DNA of 60,709 nt from CAZLAK01 sp964557545. GTDB lineage: Bacteria; Bacillota; Desulfotomaculia; Desulfotomaculales; Pelotomaculaceae. Where the stretch lies: NCBI GenBank assembly GCA_964557545.1, contig CAZLAK010000009.1, forward strand, positions 1 through 60,709, in the 5' to 3' direction. Numbering within the stretch: position 1 is the first letter of the stretch; each line of letters begins with the position of its first letter. Shown here piece after piece: positions 59,915-60,709 of the stretch. The notes beneath the pieces were generated by a model. That model was given only the letters and a program-made list of their open reading frames with translations, was not told the DNA's origin and made no database searches. The translations under genes and the position numbers were made by a program.

Positions 59915-60685
59915 ATGGGAAGGAAAGCCATTCGTCTTTTAATTGCAGATGACAACAAAGAATTTTGTGAACTATTAAAAGAATTTATTATGGACCAGGA
60001 AGATTTTGAATTAATCGGTATTGCCTTCAACGGTTTTGAGGCCCTGGAAATGATTAAAGACGGCGAGCCGGATGTAGTATTGTTAGACGTGATTATGCCC
60101 CACCTTGACGGCATCGGTGTTTTGGAAAAGTTGGCTAGCACAAATGTGGGAAAGAGGCCTAAAGTAATCATGCTGACGGCTTTTGGTCAGGAAAATATTA
60201 CCCAGCAGGCAGTAGAACTGGGGGCCGATTATTACATATTAAAACCTTTTGATTTCAATGTGCTGGCTACCAGAGTCCGTCAGCTTACTGATGGCACGTG
60301 TATTTCTCAGTGTACGTCTTTGACCAAGCCTAAAAACCTCGATATAGCTGTCACCAATATCATTCATGAGATGGGTGTTCCGGCCCACATAAAGGGTTAT
60401 CACTACTTGCGCGATGCGATAATTATGGTAATTAATGAAGTCAACCTGCTCGGTGCTGTGACCAAAGAGCTATACCCAACGATAGCAAAGAAATTTCACA
60501 CAACACCCAGCAGGGTGGAAAGAGCTATCAGGCATGCTATTGAGCTAGCTTGGGACCGCGGCAATGTCGAAATGATGACTAAGTTTTTTGGTTACACCAT
60601 AAACTTGGAGAGGGGAAAACCGACAAACAGTGAATTTATTGCCATGATTGCGGACAGGCTGCGGTTAGAAGCCAAGGTTAGCTGA
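59915..60685 (+). CDS. spo0A: Sporulation master regulator Spo0A
   Basis: The protein has 256 residues, ATG start with AGGAGGCGGG ten bases upstream. The receiver domain has the acidic pair DD (12-13), the phosphoacceptor Asp at about 58 (VVLLDVIMPHLDG), Thr in MLTAFGQ and Lys in ILKPFD. The C-terminal DNA-binding domain contains IIHEMGVPAHIKGYHYLRDAI and TTPSRVERAIRHAIE, highly conserved in Spo0A. This confirms a sporulating lineage. Confidence 0.98.
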   Translation: MGRKAIRLLIADDNKEFCELLKEFIMDQEDFELIGIAFNGFEALEMIKDGEPDVVLLDVIMPHLDGIGVLEKLASTNVGKRPKVIMLTAFGQENITQQAVELGADYYILKPFDFNVLATRVRQLTDGTCISQCTSLTKPKNLDIAVTNIIHEMGVPAHIKGYHYLRDAIIMVINEVNLLGAVTKELYPTIAKKFHTTPSRVERAIRHAIELAWDRGNVEMMTKFFGYTINLERGKPTNSEFIAMIADRLRLEAKVS

Positions 60686-60709
60686 GATTTATAGTTAATG
60701 CCGAAAAAT

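Noticed and set aside
1..60709. CRISPR array, tRNA or rRNA genes
   Set aside because: No regularly spaced repeats and no cloverleaf or rRNA-like segments were seen.

Overview
This window reads as a chromosomal segment of an anaerobic, endospore-forming, single-membrane Firmicute of the Peptococcaceae/Desulfotomaculum-Moorella type. It carries the conserved spore-former gene order aroQ, Xaa-Pro peptidase, efp, spoIIIAA-AH, accB/accC, amaP, nusB, xseA, folD, xseB, ispA, dxs, tlyA, nadK, argR, recN, spoIVB, spo0A. Electron-bifurcating NfnAB and cyclodeaminase FchA point to anaerobic metabolism, and an OLE RNA with its protein OapA is typical of extremophilic or anaerobic Firmicutes. TTG and GTG starts are very common. 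Coding strand is + almost throughout; only a small membrane-protein gene (22841-23197) and gabT (39964-41295) run on the - strand.

Region 1 (1-15118) is a type IV pilus locus without a secretin, as expected for a monoderm. It has two pseudopilin groups and two PilM-PilN-PilO sets, around one set of motor and platform genes (PilB, PilT, PilC). Region 2 (15252-20082) holds a GAF/HD-GYP protein, a small DUF3307-type membrane protein and the TldD/TldE pair. Region 3 (20096-32182) runs from aroQ through efp and the complete spoIIIA operon (with a possible sigma-E promoter) to a carboxyltransferase fused to a complete AccB-type biotin carrier, followed by accC. Region 4 (32183-33332) is a scar: a decayed IS481-type element and an inverted-repeat element lie where an Asp23-family gene often sits. 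Region 5 (33333-39877) is amaP, DUF2273, nusB, nfnAB, xseA, folD, fchA.

Region 6 (39964-49137) separates xseA from xseB and is the most unusual metabolic part. A divergent gabT-type aminotransferase is followed, after 0.7 kb of AT-rich DNA, by a split biotin-dependent carboxylase: AHS1-type and AHS2-type carboxyltransferase subunits that resemble urea carboxylase, a PxpA (LamB/YcsF) hydrolase, a free biotin carrier and a biotin carboxylase. A six-helix transporter and a PAS/AAA+ regulator with an altered GAFTGA loop complete it. I infer an ATP- and biotin-dependent amide or lactam opening pathway that may feed an omega-amino acid to the aminotransferase. The substrate is not determined by the sequence.

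Region 7 (49166-60709) returns to the conserved order: xseB, ispA, the roughly 630-nt OLE RNA with two candidate promoters, oapA, dxs, tlyA, nadK, an MnmM-type methyltransferase, argR, recN, spoIVB and spo0A. spo0A is preceded by a good sigma-H promoter match overlapping a 0A-box-like sequence. No tRNA, rRNA or CRISPR array was seen.
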